Shown here piece after piece: positions 44,701 through 57,236 of a stretch of DNA of 64,000 nt. Both the position numbers and the translations under genes were made by a program. Source of the DNA: Xylanimonas ulmi. GTDB lineage: Bacteria > Actinomycetota > Actinomycetes > Actinomycetales > Cellulomonadaceae. The first letter of the stretch is position 1. Each line of letters opens with the position of its first letter. The DNA is taken from the NCBI RefSeq assembly GCF_004216535.1, contig NZ_SGWX01000001.1:3348001-3412000 (forward strand). The letters run 5' to 3'. The notes under the pieces are model-generated. The model was given only the letters and a program-made list of their open reading frames with translations, was not told the origin of the DNA and ran no database searches.

Positions 44701-45353
44701 CCGCACCGGTTGCGCAAACCGCCGCGCCGGTTGCGCCCGCGGCGCAGTCCGCCGCGCCGGTTGCTCCACCGGCGCCGGCAGGCGTGGGCGCCGCGCCGTT
44801 CGCGCCCGAGCCCTTCACGTTCGCCTCGATGCGACCGGCGAGCCCGCGGCCTGCCGCCGTGCCACCCCGGGGCGCGGGCGCCGTCGAACCGACCGTGCGG
44901 GCCGGCGTCGGACAGGTCGCGACGACCAGCATGTCGCGTGGTGGCTCAGCGCTGCCGCTGCGTGACGCCTCCACCGACCCGCTCACCGACCCGCTCGACC
45001 CGTACGCGATCCCCGACACCATCGAGGCGCGCTCGGAGTGGATGGCCTCGGCCGTCCTCTACGAGGAGATGTCCTCGCTGCTGCGCCGTGGGGTCTTCGA
45101 GGAGCACAGAGTGACCCCCACACCCGACGACGTCGCCTACCGTCCGCTGGCCACCGCCCCCGCGGCGTCCTCGGGCCTCGCGCGCCGCGCGTCGCGTCCC
45201 ACCGTCAACCCGGCGGTGGACCGATTCACCGCTCGCATCGAGCGTGACCCCGAGCAGCTGCGCTCACGCCTGTCGGCGTTCCAGTCCGCAACGGCTCGTG
45301 GTCGACAGGCGAGCGAAGACGAAGGGCCCTCGACGTGGGCCCCGGCACCGTGA
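41745..45353 (+). CDS. cvnA: conservon sensor kinase CvnA-like, nitrate-sensing-type ectodomain and long disordered tail
   Basis: The 1,202-residue protein from ATG 41745 has a GAAGG ribosome site, membrane helix 1 (residues 10-30), an extracellular NIT-like helical domain (about 40-290), membrane helix 2 (306-325), HAMP, a dimerisation region with FRLDHLATRMRRN near 447, and an HATPase domain (about 515-625; ELLENATMFS and RDHGLGM). It then continues for roughly 580 residues of Pro/Ala/Glu-rich disorder, including a tandem YDGGPA repeat near 685-710. In conservons such kinases act with roadblock, DUF742 and GTPase partners, all of which follow here. The very long tail is unusual in length. 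Confidence 0.9.
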   Translation: MLRRLGVRGKILATLAMPILVLALAAGWVSWSSLRESRVAAQTSALVDSLAQQDRAGSAFAAERSLNIAASIGVPGAQEGLEAAVKETDAALAERAKAFDAVDTDALDPRVRAALAKTVEDRVRIEALQEQVVAGAIAEADATAAYTGFIEDALDVARELAGTTSDRALALRLETYVDADEAMLAVVLERPLVGGLLVSASTGSIPPATMARVTSAIDSTNTKHSLAQRELERLPGDLQLPSLDGRLGTVRSALVRADIESAIPFLAAKGWDELSQQWVTDAQPVRDALRDQTRDYAAHSSDDSRTTALLTVAGAFGILALSLAIAFLIAGRIIVPLRRLTSATGEIRDRLPRMVEQMAVPGQAPSVDLFEIPVESNDEIGRLAQSFNDVNATTVAVAKEQAALRGSIAEMFVNVARRDQVLLNRQLAFLDELERSEEDATTLSNLFRLDHLATRMRRNAESLLVLAGIDSGRRVRQPMPVSDVIRTASSEIELYDRVRLDLHLDPLMLGHNALTAAHLLAELLENATMFSEPHTPVEVISTRDHRGVVVTVRDHGLGMTPQEIAEANAKVASRSAQDAVGAQRLGLYVVGRLAARLGAAVGFATGPDGSGTLVTVVLPEALFVPDDTVPLPQPTDPLAAATQREAESLGQGAAFGEVAAFGEVTSAAFAAPTPEPPATAYDAGPAYDGGPAYDGGPAFDSGPAHDGGAGPAYEAPVAAPEPAPAPVAEPTPPVATPVDLDALTDGTTATGMPRRRTTRTDPVSASQPALVLPPIETPHLAPDLSNDEAWAPPADAAPSERALPSRRRADAVAEPEPVSAPVLAVDQRTGLFSGFRSLTDLESAAAVTGTLHLDASVEDPAALPAPLTAPAPSAPAAAPPVEAAVAVEPLVAVEPAPVAESARVPSAAPAPAETAADREVPAFDELISDLPSRRSVRESASAGRKRGLFGRRPEISPEISPANGDGLVPVTGAPATAVLASVAPTAAPVAQTAAPVAPAAQSAAPVAPPAPAGVGAAPFAPEPFTFASMRPASPRPAAVPPRGAGAVEPTVRAGVGQVATTSMSRGGSALPLRDASTDPLTDPLDPYAIPDTIEARSEWMASAVLYEEMSSLLRRGVFEEHRVTPTPDDVAYRPLATAPAASSGLARRASRPTVNPAVDRFTARIERDPEQLRSRLSAFQSATARGRQASEDEGPSTWAPAP

Positions 45354-45391
45354 ATGATGGCGACCATCCGGCGCCCCGACGAGGAGGAAGA

Positions 45392-45841
45392 GTGACCCTC
45401 AGCACCGAAGCGACGAATTTCGGGTGGCTTCTCGACAACTTCGTGCGCACCGTTCCGGGTAGCCGGCACACGCTGGTGGTCTCGGCCGACGGATTGCTCA
45501 TGGCCATGTCCGACCAGCTCGACCGCACGAGCGGCGACCAGCTCGCCGCGATCGTCTCGGGGATGTCGAGCCTGACCCGCGGCGCCGCACGCCAGCTCCA
45601 CGGCGGCAACGTGCGTCAGGCCATCATCGAGATGGACAACGGCTTCCTGTTCCTGATGAACGTCTCGAACGGCTCCGTCCTGGCGGTCGTGGCCGAGGCG
45701 TCCTGCGACATCGGCCTCGTCGGTTACGAGATGGCCCTCCTGGTCACGCGCACCGAGCAGACCCTGACCCCCCAACTGATCTCCGAGATGCGCGGCAACC
45801 TCCCCGTCGAGGGCGCCCAGCGCACGGTCTCGGTGGGATGA
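45392..45841 (+). CDS. cvnB: roadblock/LC7 (MglB-like) protein CvnB
   Basis: The 149-residue protein from the GTG at 45392 follows a GAGGAGGAAG ribosome site. It has the roadblock fold: NFGWLLDNFVRTVPG, LVVSADGLLMAMS, IVSGMSSLTRGA, and ISEMRGNLP near the end. In conservons it partners the small GTPase and is thought to act like the GTPase-activating protein MglB. An in-frame GTG-extended version from 45335 adds an unlikely N-terminus. It lies 38 bp after the kinase gene and 8 bp before the DUF742 gene. Confidence 0.92.
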   Translation: MTLSTEATNFGWLLDNFVRTVPGSRHTLVVSADGLLMAMSDQLDRTSGDQLAAIVSGMSSLTRGAARQLHGGNVRQAIIEMDNGFLFLMNVSNGSVLAVVAEASCDIGLVGYEMALLVTRTEQTLTPQLISEMRGNLPVEGAQRTVSVG

Positions 45842-45849
45842 GGTAACCG

Positions 45850-46272
45850 ATGCCCTACGGTCCCCTCGGAGCGGCGAGTCACGGCTCCCACGCGGCGGAC
45901 GGCTACGAGGCCGCCACGGTCCGGCCCTACGCGGTGACCGGCGGGCGCGTGCGCTCGGCGTTGTCCGACCTGCCGCTCGAGGCACTCGTCGAGGTCCTTC
46001 CGGGCGCGGTCGCGAGCCGCGGCCTGACGCCGGAGAAGCGCGCGATCCTGGCGCACGCGGCCCACACCTACGTGTCGATCGCTGAGCTCTCGGCCCTGCT
46101 GCGCCTGCCCCTGGGCGTCGTGCGAATCCTTGTCGCCGACATGCAGGAGGAGGGGCAGCTCGCGGTGCACACGTCGACTCCGGTGAACGTCCACACCGGG
46201 CACGGCAGCTCTCAGTCGGGGCTGTCACTGAGCGTCTTGGAGAGTGTTCTCAATGGCATTTCCGCCCTCTGA
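45850..46272 (+). CDS. cvnC: DUF742 protein CvnC
   Basis: The 140-residue protein is a DUF742 winged-helix-like protein: VRPYAVTGGRVRS, LSDLPLEALVEVLPG, EKRAILAHAAHTYVSIAEL, LRLPLGVVRILVADM. In conservons it binds between the roadblock and GTPase partners, and its exact role is uncertain. The first 25 residues are Gly/His-rich. It overlaps the GTPase gene by 20 bp. Confidence 0.92.
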   Translation: MPYGPLGAASHGSHAADGYEAATVRPYAVTGGRVRSALSDLPLEALVEVLPGAVASRGLTPEKRAILAHAAHTYVSIAELSALLRLPLGVVRILVADMQEEGQLAVHTSTPVNVHTGHGSSQSGLSLSVLESVLNGISAL

Positions 46273-47350
46273 CCGCGCGAACGGCCAGGCGAGCGGGGGT
46301 CTGGCTCCGGCGTGGGCGCCCGTCAGCGGTGGCGTCGCCGTGAGCGCGACCACGCAACCCGACCCGGCAGCCCAGACCGCGCCGGCCCCGGCCGCCTCGG
46401 GTGCTTCGGGCGTCCCGGGTGCTCCGTTCGCCCCCGGTGCTCCGCTTGCCGCGGGCGCCCCGGTGGCGCAGGCGGCTTCGGCGGCCTCGGGCGCGCCGTC
46501 GGCGCCCGGCCCAGCGCGCACCAGCGTTCTGAGCGGCCCGGCGCGCCCGCCCGAGGGGGGCCCGCAGGCCCCGCTCGGCAGCCCGACGCCGTCCGCGGCC
46601 GCGACGCCGTCGGCGGCCGGCACGCCGTCGGCGCAGGCGGCTCCCGCATCCGCGGCCCCCGTAGGGGCGCGGCCGGCCGCTCAGGCCTCGCCGGTGCCGT
46701 CGACAACGCCCGTGCCGCGGCAGGAGCCGCCCGCCGTGCGACCCGCCGCCGTCGCGCCCCTCGCGCCGCGCGCCGGCGCCGAGCGGGTGGCGCCGACCGT
46801 CGTCAAGATCGTCGTGGCGGGCGGGTTCGCCGTCGGCAAGACGACGTTCATCGGCTCGATCTCCGACGTCGAGCCGCTCAACACCGAGGCGGCGATGACC
46901 GAGCACTCGGTCGGCGTCGACGACGCGGGCGGCGTCAGCGACCGCAAGACCACCACGACGGTCGCCATGGACTTCGGGCGCGTGGCGCTGCCGGGCAACC
47001 TGTGGCTCTACCTGTTCGGCACCCCCGGGCAGGACCGCTTCCTGTTCATGTGGGACGACCTCGTGCGCGGCGCGATCGGCGCCGTCGTCCTGGTCGACAC
47101 CGACCGTCTGGAGCAGTGCTTCCCCGCGATCGACTACTTCGAGTCGCGCGGGATCCCGTTCGTCGTCGGCGTCAACTGCTTCGACGGCGTCGCCAAGCAC
47201 CGCCTGGAGGACGTGCGCGAGGCGCTCCAGATCCCCGCGCACGTGCCGATGCTCTACACCGACGCGCGCTCGCGCGTCGCCACCAAGCAGACGCTCATCT
47301 CGCTGGTCCAGCTCGCGATGCGCCAACTGCGCGCCGGCGCTACGAGCTGA
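46253..47350 (+). CDS. cvnD: conservon GTPase CvnD (MglA-like) with long Ala/Pro N-terminal extension
   Basis: The 365-residue protein from ATG 46253 (GGAGAG site, 8-base spacing) has a roughly 180-residue Ala/Pro/Gly-rich N-terminus followed by a small GTPase domain: VKIVVAGGFAVGKTTFIG (P-loop), DFGRVALPG, LFGTPGQDRF (switch II region), VVLVDTDRLE, VNCFDG in place of NKxD. CvnD proteins are usually about 190 residues, so the extension roughly doubles the length. It is the last gene of the conservon and is followed by a strong hairpin. Confidence 0.9.
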   Translation: MAFPPSDRANGQASGGLAPAWAPVSGGVAVSATTQPDPAAQTAPAPAASGASGVPGAPFAPGAPLAAGAPVAQAASAASGAPSAPGPARTSVLSGPARPPEGGPQAPLGSPTPSAAATPSAAGTPSAQAAPASAAPVGARPAAQASPVPSTTPVPRQEPPAVRPAAVAPLAPRAGAERVAPTVVKIVVAGGFAVGKTTFIGSISDVEPLNTEAAMTEHSVGVDDAGGVSDRKTTTTVAMDFGRVALPGNLWLYLFGTPGQDRFLFMWDDLVRGAIGAVVLVDTDRLEQCFPAIDYFESRGIPFVVGVNCFDGVAKHRLEDVREALQIPAHVPMLYTDARSRVATKQTLISLVQLAMRQLRAGATS

Positions 47351-47363
47351 CGGGACCGGACGG

Positions 47364-47397
47364 CGGCGCCGACCCGCGGCTCGCGGGGACGGCGCCG
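47364..47397 (+). terminator. terminator hairpin of the conservon operon
   Basis: CGGCGCCG (47364-47371) pairs with CGGCGCCG (47390-47397), and CCCGCG (47373-47378) pairs with CGCGGG (47382-47387), giving a 14-bp stem 13 bp after cvnD. Confidence 0.65.
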
Positions 47398-47420
47398 CGC
47401 AGGCGGGCGGCGGTGTCCCA

Positions 47421-47439
47421 CTAAAGCCTGTCGAACAAC
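47421..47439 (+). repeat. left terminal inverted repeat of the element
   Basis: CTAAAGCCTGTCGAACAAC; exact inverted copy at 49784-49802. Confidence 0.85.
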
Positions 47440-47477
47440 CTTGGTGAGGTGCTCGGCAGCGTCCTTCTCGGACGTCC

Positions 47478-48944
47478 CTATGCCGCGGTGGCGGTGAGGG
47501 TTCCCACGTCATCCCGGCTGGTTTCGTCGACGCGAGGGCGTCGGCCAGAGTCGTCCGGTCGGTGGGCGTTGTTGACCTGGCCTCGTGCTTCGGGGTCCAG
47601 GACCTGGGAGTGTCGCTGTTCGCCCCAGGCGGCGAGGTTGATCGCGGCGTTGCGGTCGCGGTCGATGGTCAGCCCGCATGTGCCGCAGGTGAAGACGCGG
47701 TCCGCGAGGGTGAGCGTCGCCTTGACGTCACCGCACCCTGAGCAGGTCTTCGACGACGGGAACCACCGGTCCGCTGTGAGGAGTTGCCCGCCGCGCCAGG
47801 TCTGCTTGTAGGTGATCTGGTGGGCGAGCTCACCCCAGGCCGCGTCAGAGATGGCTGCGGCGAGCCGGTGGTTAGCGAGCATGCCGGTGATGTTGAGGTT
47901 CTCGATAACGAGCCGGTCGTGGGTCTTGACCAGCAGGTTCGAGACTTCGTGCAGGAAGTGGTGACGGCGGGCACGGACCCGCTCGTGGTGACGTGAGAGG
48001 CGTTTGACGGCGGCCCGCCGGCCCGCGGAGCCCTTGACCTTCCGGGAGACCGACTTCTGCAACCGGCGTGTGACCGGTTGCGCGGTCCGGAGCGCCTTGG
48101 GCGCCTCGTCGATGCGGAGCACCTCGGTGCCGTCGGCGGTGGCGGCGGCGACGGGTGCGCGCAGCCCGCGGTCCACGCCGACCCACCCGTTGTGGTCCGC
48201 GTCGTCACGGGCGGGATGCTGGGCGGCGGGGTGGAGGTCGGCGGCTTCGATGTTCAAGCTGATGCGCCACCGCCCGCCACGCCGGGAGACGGTCGCGAAC
48301 AGGATCCGTGCCCGGCCCGTGTCGAGCATGCGACGCAACCGGCGGGTGTCGTCGTGGACCTTGATGGCGCCGATGCCCGGCAGGGTCACCGAACGAGGAC
48401 CGTTCTCACCAACCCGGATCGTTGACCGCTGACCGGTCTTCGTCTGGGAGGTCTTGTTCCGCATGCGGAACGAGCCGCGCTCCGGGTTCTTCTTCTTGAG
48501 CCGAGGGTGCCCGACCGGCCGTCCGGCGCGCTTGCCCCGCCGAGAGGCCGTCCACGCCCCCAGCGCCTTGCCAAGGTCGACGACAGCCTCCTCGAACACC
48601 TGGGCGCTGACCTCGGCCCGCCAGGCCAGGCCAGTGACTTCCAGCTCAACGTTGCCGGAGCCGTCAACGACGAAGCGGCGGCCGGCGTCCTCGGTCTTCT
48701 TCCACGCGTTGAACGCGTTGATCAGGTCGAACCCCGTCCACGGCACCCGCACGACGTCGTCGCCGACGGCGTCCTTGGCCGCATGGCGGGCGTTCAGGTG
48801 CAGGCGAAGTCCCTGGTTGAACGCGAACCGTGCTGCGCCCTCGTGTCGGGCCAGCGCACGCGCCTGCTCCGCGGTGGGGTCAGCCACCCACTGGAACGTC
48901 GTATGCCGGGCCACGACGCGCACGCTACCGACGGGCGCCGACAC
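47478..48944 (-). CDS. tnpB: TnpB, RNA-guided nuclease of the IS200/IS605-associated family
   Basis: The protein has 488 residues from GTG 48944. GTG codons at residues 8 and 11 are likely alternative starts. It has an N-terminal helical/WED-like part (TTFQWVADPTAEQARALARHEGAARFAFN), the RuvC-I Asp258 in GVDRGL, RuvC-II Glu348 in LVIENLNITGM, a zinc finger CSGCG with CGTCG, and RuvC-III Asp430 in DRNAAIN. All three catalytic residues and the zinc Cys are present, so the nuclease looks intact. TnpB cuts DNA guided by an RNA made from the element's end. The gene's 3' end points at the left terminal repeat 57 bp away. Confidence 0.9.
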   Translation of the reverse strand: MSAPVGSVRVVARHTTFQWVADPTAEQARALARHEGAARFAFNQGLRLHLNARHAAKDAVGDDVVRVPWTGFDLINAFNAWKKTEDAGRRFVVDGSGNVELEVTGLAWRAEVSAQVFEEAVVDLGKALGAWTASRRGKRAGRPVGHPRLKKKNPERGSFRMRNKTSQTKTGQRSTIRVGENGPRSVTLPGIGAIKVHDDTRRLRRMLDTGRARILFATVSRRGGRWRISLNIEAADLHPAAQHPARDDADHNGWVGVDRGLRAPVAAATADGTEVLRIDEAPKALRTAQPVTRRLQKSVSRKVKGSAGRRAAVKRLSRHHERVRARRHHFLHEVSNLLVKTHDRLVIENLNITGMLANHRLAAAISDAAWGELAHQITYKQTWRGGQLLTADRWFPSSKTCSGCGDVKATLTLADRVFTCGTCGLTIDRDRNAAINLAAWGEQRHSQVLDPEARGQVNNAHRPDDSGRRPRVDETSRDDVGTLTATAA

Positions 48945-49784
48945 GGTCCGGCATGTCGGTGCTGGTCAAGAGGATCTGTCCCGTGTGAACTCATCCCGCG
49001 CCGCCCGTACCCCTCCGACCTGACCGACACGGCCTGGGCGCGCATCGCCGCGCTCGTGGTCCCCACCCACACCCGTGGCGGGCGGCCATGCTGCGAGCAC
49101 CGGTGGCGCGAGTACGTCAACGCGCTGCTCCTCATCGTCGCGACCGGTATCCCGTGGCGCTCGCTCCCGCACGACTTCGCCGTGACCTGGTCCGCGACGC
49201 ACAAGCACTTCAGCAGGTGGACGAAGAAGCAACTGTGGGGGCAGATGCTGACGATCCTGCGCGCCGAAGACCGCGTCCACGACGGCCGCGACCAGGAACC
49301 GACCGCAGCCGTCGTCGACTCCTCGTCCGTCAAGTCCACCCCGGCGCCCGGGGAGCGCGGGTTCGACGGCGCGAAGAAGGTCGACGGGATCAAACGCCAC
49401 ATCCTCGTCGACACCGCCGGACGGCTCCTGGCCGCCCACGTGACCGCGGCGAACGTCCAGGACCGGGCCGCGTTCGCCGACCTGCTGACGAAGAACCCGT
49501 GCCCGTCCGTGACGCACGTCTGGGCCGACAAGGGCTACACCGGCCAAGCCCCAGCCACCGCCGCGGCAGCGGCCGGGATCGAACTGGAGATCGTCTCCGG
49601 TCCCAAGCCCGTCGGCGGGTTCGTCGTCCAACCACGCCGGTGGGTCGTCAAGCGAACCAACGGGTGGATCAACCGACATCGACGCCTCGTGCGGCAGCAC
49701 GAAGCCACCCTCACCGCTCACGAAGCGCTCGTGATCCCGTCCCAGATCCGCCTGCTGCTCCGCCGCCCCGACCAACACGGATAG
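48903..49784 (+). CDS. IS5-type DDE transposase, third catalytic residue replaced by Lys
   Basis: About 293 residues from ATG 48903. The family usually begins near PRRPYPSDLTD, where this copy has an ATC instead of a start. The domain has RRPYPSDLTDTAWARIAALV, WRSLPHDF, the first Asp139 in VVDSSSVKST, and the second Asp209 in VWADKGYTG. Where family members have VVERT with the catalytic Glu, this copy has VVKRT (Lys250, codon AAG; one transition from GAG). The rest of the C-terminus (GWINRHRRLVRQHE) is intact. This suggests a catalytically dead transposase, or one acting only with another copy in trans. Confidence 0.8.
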   Translation: MPGHDAHATDGRRHGPACRCWSRGSVPCELIPRRPYPSDLTDTAWARIAALVVPTHTRGGRPCCEHRWREYVNALLLIVATGIPWRSLPHDFAVTWSATHKHFSRWTKKQLWGQMLTILRAEDRVHDGRDQEPTAAVVDSSSVKSTPAPGERGFDGAKKVDGIKRHILVDTAGRLLAAHVTAANVQDRAAFADLLTKNPCPSVTHVWADKGYTGQAPATAAAAAGIELEIVSGPKPVGGFVVQPRRWVVKRTNGWINRHRRLVRQHEATLTAHEALVIPSQIRLLLRRPDQHG

Positions 49785-49802
49785 TTGTTCGACAGGCTTT
49801 AG
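49784..49802 (+). repeat. right terminal inverted repeat of the element
   Basis: GTTGTTCGACAGGCTTTAG; exact inverted copy of 47421-47439. It begins at the last base of the transposase stop codon region. Confidence 0.85.
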
Positions 49803-49842
49803 ACTGGGCGCCCGCGACCCGGGCGCAGCGCGCCCGGTCCGA

Positions 49843-49930
49843 GGAGGGCTGACCGAGCGGCCGAAGGTGACGGTCTTGAAAACCGTTGTGCGGTAACCCC
49901 GCACCGCGGGTTCGAATCCCGCGCCCTCCG
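49843..49930 (+). tRNA. tRNA-Ser (UGA anticodon)
   Basis: Acceptor stem GGAGGGC (49843-49849) pairs with GCCCTCC (49923-49929), discriminator G. The anticodon loop in GGTCTTGAAAACC gives TGA, there is a long variable arm, and the T arm is GCGGGTTCGAATCCCGC. The long variable arm and G discriminator confirm Ser. CCA is not encoded. The mobile element ends 40 bp upstream. Confidence 0.95.
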
Positions 49931-50091
49931 CATGAGGCCACGGAGCGCGACGCCGCACGGCGTCCGCGCTCCGTGGCCTGACCTCTCTATGCCCCCTGCG
50001 ACCAGCGGTCCTGTCACGATCAGGGTCGGCTCTGCGTTCGCCGGACGCCTCCCGCTCGCAGTCCATGGCGGCCCCGGGCGATCATGGCCAC

Positions 50092-51393
50092 GTGACTACC
50101 GAGGACCCGCAGCCCGGGACGGCTGGCGAGGCAGGGCTTGAGCCCGTCGAACTGATCCGGCAGTCAGGGACGGTGCAGCGTGCCGGTCGGCTCGCGCTCG
50201 CCTCCGGGCACGGCAGCTACCGCGTCAAGTCGCACATGGAGCGCGTCGGCCGCTCGCTCGGCCTCGACGACGTCAAGGCGCACGTGGCGCTGACCGAGAT
50301 CACGACGACGTCGGTGCGCCAGCAGATCTTCCGCACCGAGGTCTCGGAGGTCCGCACCGTCGGCATCAACGCCGACCGGCTCGCGGAGCTCGAGAACTAC
50401 ATCGGCGACCTGTCGGTCCGCGAGAGCGTCGACCGCGTCGAGCGCGAGCTGGACCGCATCGCGACCAAGCCGCCCTTGTACCCGCCGTGGGCCAACGCCC
50501 TGTCAGCCGGCGCCGCGTGCGCGGCGTTCGCCTTCCTCAACAACGGCGGCCCGCTCGAGTGCGCGGCCGTGCTCGTGGCGGCGTCCGTGGGGCAGTACCT
50601 GCGGCGCAGTCTGATCCACCGGGGCATCAACCAGTTCGGGGTCACGATGCTGGCCGCCGCGGTGGCGTGCTTGGCCTACCTCGGGCTCGTGTTCGTCGTC
50701 GGCAGCGCTGCGGGGCTGCCGGGTCAGCACGTGGCCGGCTACGTGTCCGCGGTGTTGTTCCTGGTCCCGGGGTTCCCGCTGGTCACCGGGGCGCTCGACT
50801 TGGCCCGGCTCGACTTCTCGGCGGGGATATCCCGCCTGACCTATGCCGTCATGGTGCTGTGCTCGGCCGCGCTGTCCTTGTGGGCGGTGTCCGCCATCGT
50901 CGGATTGGAGCCGAACCCGCCGGTCGCGGCCGCGCTCGACCCGGTGTTGCGCTGGAGCCTGCTGACGATCGCGAGCTTTGTGGGCGTCCTGGGCTTCGCG
51001 CTGATGTTCAACAGTCCGTGGCGCATGGCGCTCGGCGCCGCGGGCGTCGGCATGGTGGCCAACGTGATGCGCCTGGCGCTCGTCTTCGAGTGGGACCTCG
51101 CGCCGCAGGCGGCCGCCGCGGCCGCCGCGCTGCTGGTCGGTCTGCTGGCGCGGTGGATCGCGACGCCGTTGCGCGTCCCGCGACTGACGGTGTCCGTGCC
51201 GGCGGTCGTGATCATGGTTCCGGGCGTCGCGGCGTACCGCGCCGTGTTCGAGTTCAACGGCGGCGACTCGGTCGCGGCGCTGGGCTTCACGGTCGACGCC
51301 GGCCTGGTGGTCGCCGCTCTCGCGATCGGCCTCGCCGCCTCGCGCATGCTGACCGACCGGGAGTGGACCTTCGAGCAGCGCCGGGGGCTGTGA
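50092..51393 (+). CDS. threonine/serine exporter family protein (ThrE-like)
   Basis: About 433 residues from GTG 50092; ATGs at 50065 and 50083 are alternatives. The N-terminal half is the ThrE domain (GSYRVKSHMERVGRSLGL, ITTTSVRQQIFRTEV), followed by about ten membrane helices split between ThrE and the second ThrE-like integral domain (PAVVIMVPGVAAYRAVFEFN). It exports threonine and serine or small peptides, in single-protein form. The gene stands alone between tRNA-Ser and the rRNA operon. Confidence 0.87.
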   Translation: MTTEDPQPGTAGEAGLEPVELIRQSGTVQRAGRLALASGHGSYRVKSHMERVGRSLGLDDVKAHVALTEITTTSVRQQIFRTEVSEVRTVGINADRLAELENYIGDLSVRESVDRVERELDRIATKPPLYPPWANALSAGAACAAFAFLNNGGPLECAAVLVAASVGQYLRRSLIHRGINQFGVTMLAAAVACLAYLGLVFVVGSAAGLPGQHVAGYVSAVLFLVPGFPLVTGALDLARLDFSAGISRLTYAVMVLCSAALSLWAVSAIVGLEPNPPVAAALDPVLRWSLLTIASFVGVLGFALMFNSPWRMALGAAGVGMVANVMRLALVFEWDLAPQAAAAAAALLVGLLARWIATPLRVPRLTVSVPAVVIMVPGVAAYRAVFEFNGGDSVAALGFTVDAGLVVAALAIGLAASRMLTDREWTFEQRRGL

Positions 51394-51888
51394 CGCAGGT
51401 CGCCCCCCGCCGCTTTGACGCATGGGGCAACCTCTGGTTAATGTTCTCGACGTTCGCCCGGCAGGGGGGAACGGACACCAGGCCAAGAGCCGGTGGCCGG
51501 TCCCACGGGCGGGATCCTGACTCCTTCTTCTCGGGGACGCGCTGCGCCTCCGGTCAGGACCGGTGCGCCCGGATCGATCTTCCAGCCTCACGGCGAGGGA
51601 GTTTGACTCCGAGAAACGGATCGGGTAAGGTTGAAGGGTTGCCCCGGATGGGGCCGGTTGAAGCGAACTGGTCCTGATGGTGTGCGTCGGTTGTTTGAGA
51701 ACTCAACAGTGCGTTTGATAGTCAATGCCAAATTTTTATCCCTTGTCGGGTTGGCCCTTGTGGGTTGGCTCGTGAGGATTCCTTTGGACATGATCAAGCA
51801 GTTCAGCTTGGTTCTGTCAGTGTTGGACGAACCGTATGGTTGTTGACTCTGGCCGCTCTTTTGGGGTGGTGGGGGTTGATGTTTTCTT
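51394..51888 (+). promoter_or_regulatory. rrn leader and tandem promoters
   Basis: No gene here. Two promoters are visible. The first is TTGACG (51415-51420) with TAATGT (51439-51444), 18-bp spacer. The second is TTGACT (51603-51608) with TAAGGT (51626-51631), 17-bp spacer, a strong actinobacterial rrn promoter. The leader then has TTGAGAACTCAACAGTG (51695-51711), a conserved actinobacterial rrn leader element resembling the one before 23S, and a T-rich stretch before 16S. Confidence 0.75.
51603..51631 (+). promoter_or_regulatory. main rRNA promoter (-35/-10)
   Basis: TTGACT at 51603-51608 and TAAGGT at 51626-51631 with a 17-bp spacer; near-consensus for the principal sigma factor. The second, upstream promoter is at 51415-51444. 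Confidence 0.75.
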
Positions 51889-57124
<5,236 letters not shown>

Positions 57125-57142
57125 ACACACACTTACATGCGA

Positions 57143-57166
57143 CGCGTCCACTGTGCGGTTCCCGAG
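57143..57166 (+). other. pre-23S processing stem, 3' half
   Basis: Partner of 53905-53928 (see there); lies 18 bp after the 23S end. Confidence 0.65.
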
Positions 57167-57236
57167 TCACGGGCAACCACCCCCCACCCCCACACACGTG
57201 AGGGACACGAGGGGGCACCCCGAACAACTCGACACT

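Larger units (their letters stand above)
47421..49802. mobile_element. IS5-type insertion element carrying TnpB, with 19-bp inverted repeats
   Basis: A 2,382-bp element between cvnD and tRNA-Ser. The ends are CTAAAGCCTGTCGAACAAC (47421-47439) and its exact reverse complement (49784-49802). Inside are tnpB on the minus strand and an IS5-type DDE transposase on the plus strand, head to head with overlapping 5' ends. A 2-bp TA target duplication is possible if the outer bases are counted as host DNA, but this is not certain. Both genes lie within one pair of repeats, so the unit appears to have moved, or been movable, as a whole. Confidence 0.8.

Noticed and set aside
48945-48990. Original left end of the IS5 element just before the transposase
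   Set aside because: No convincing copy of the 19-bp repeat was found there, so the outer repeat at 47421 is taken as the end.
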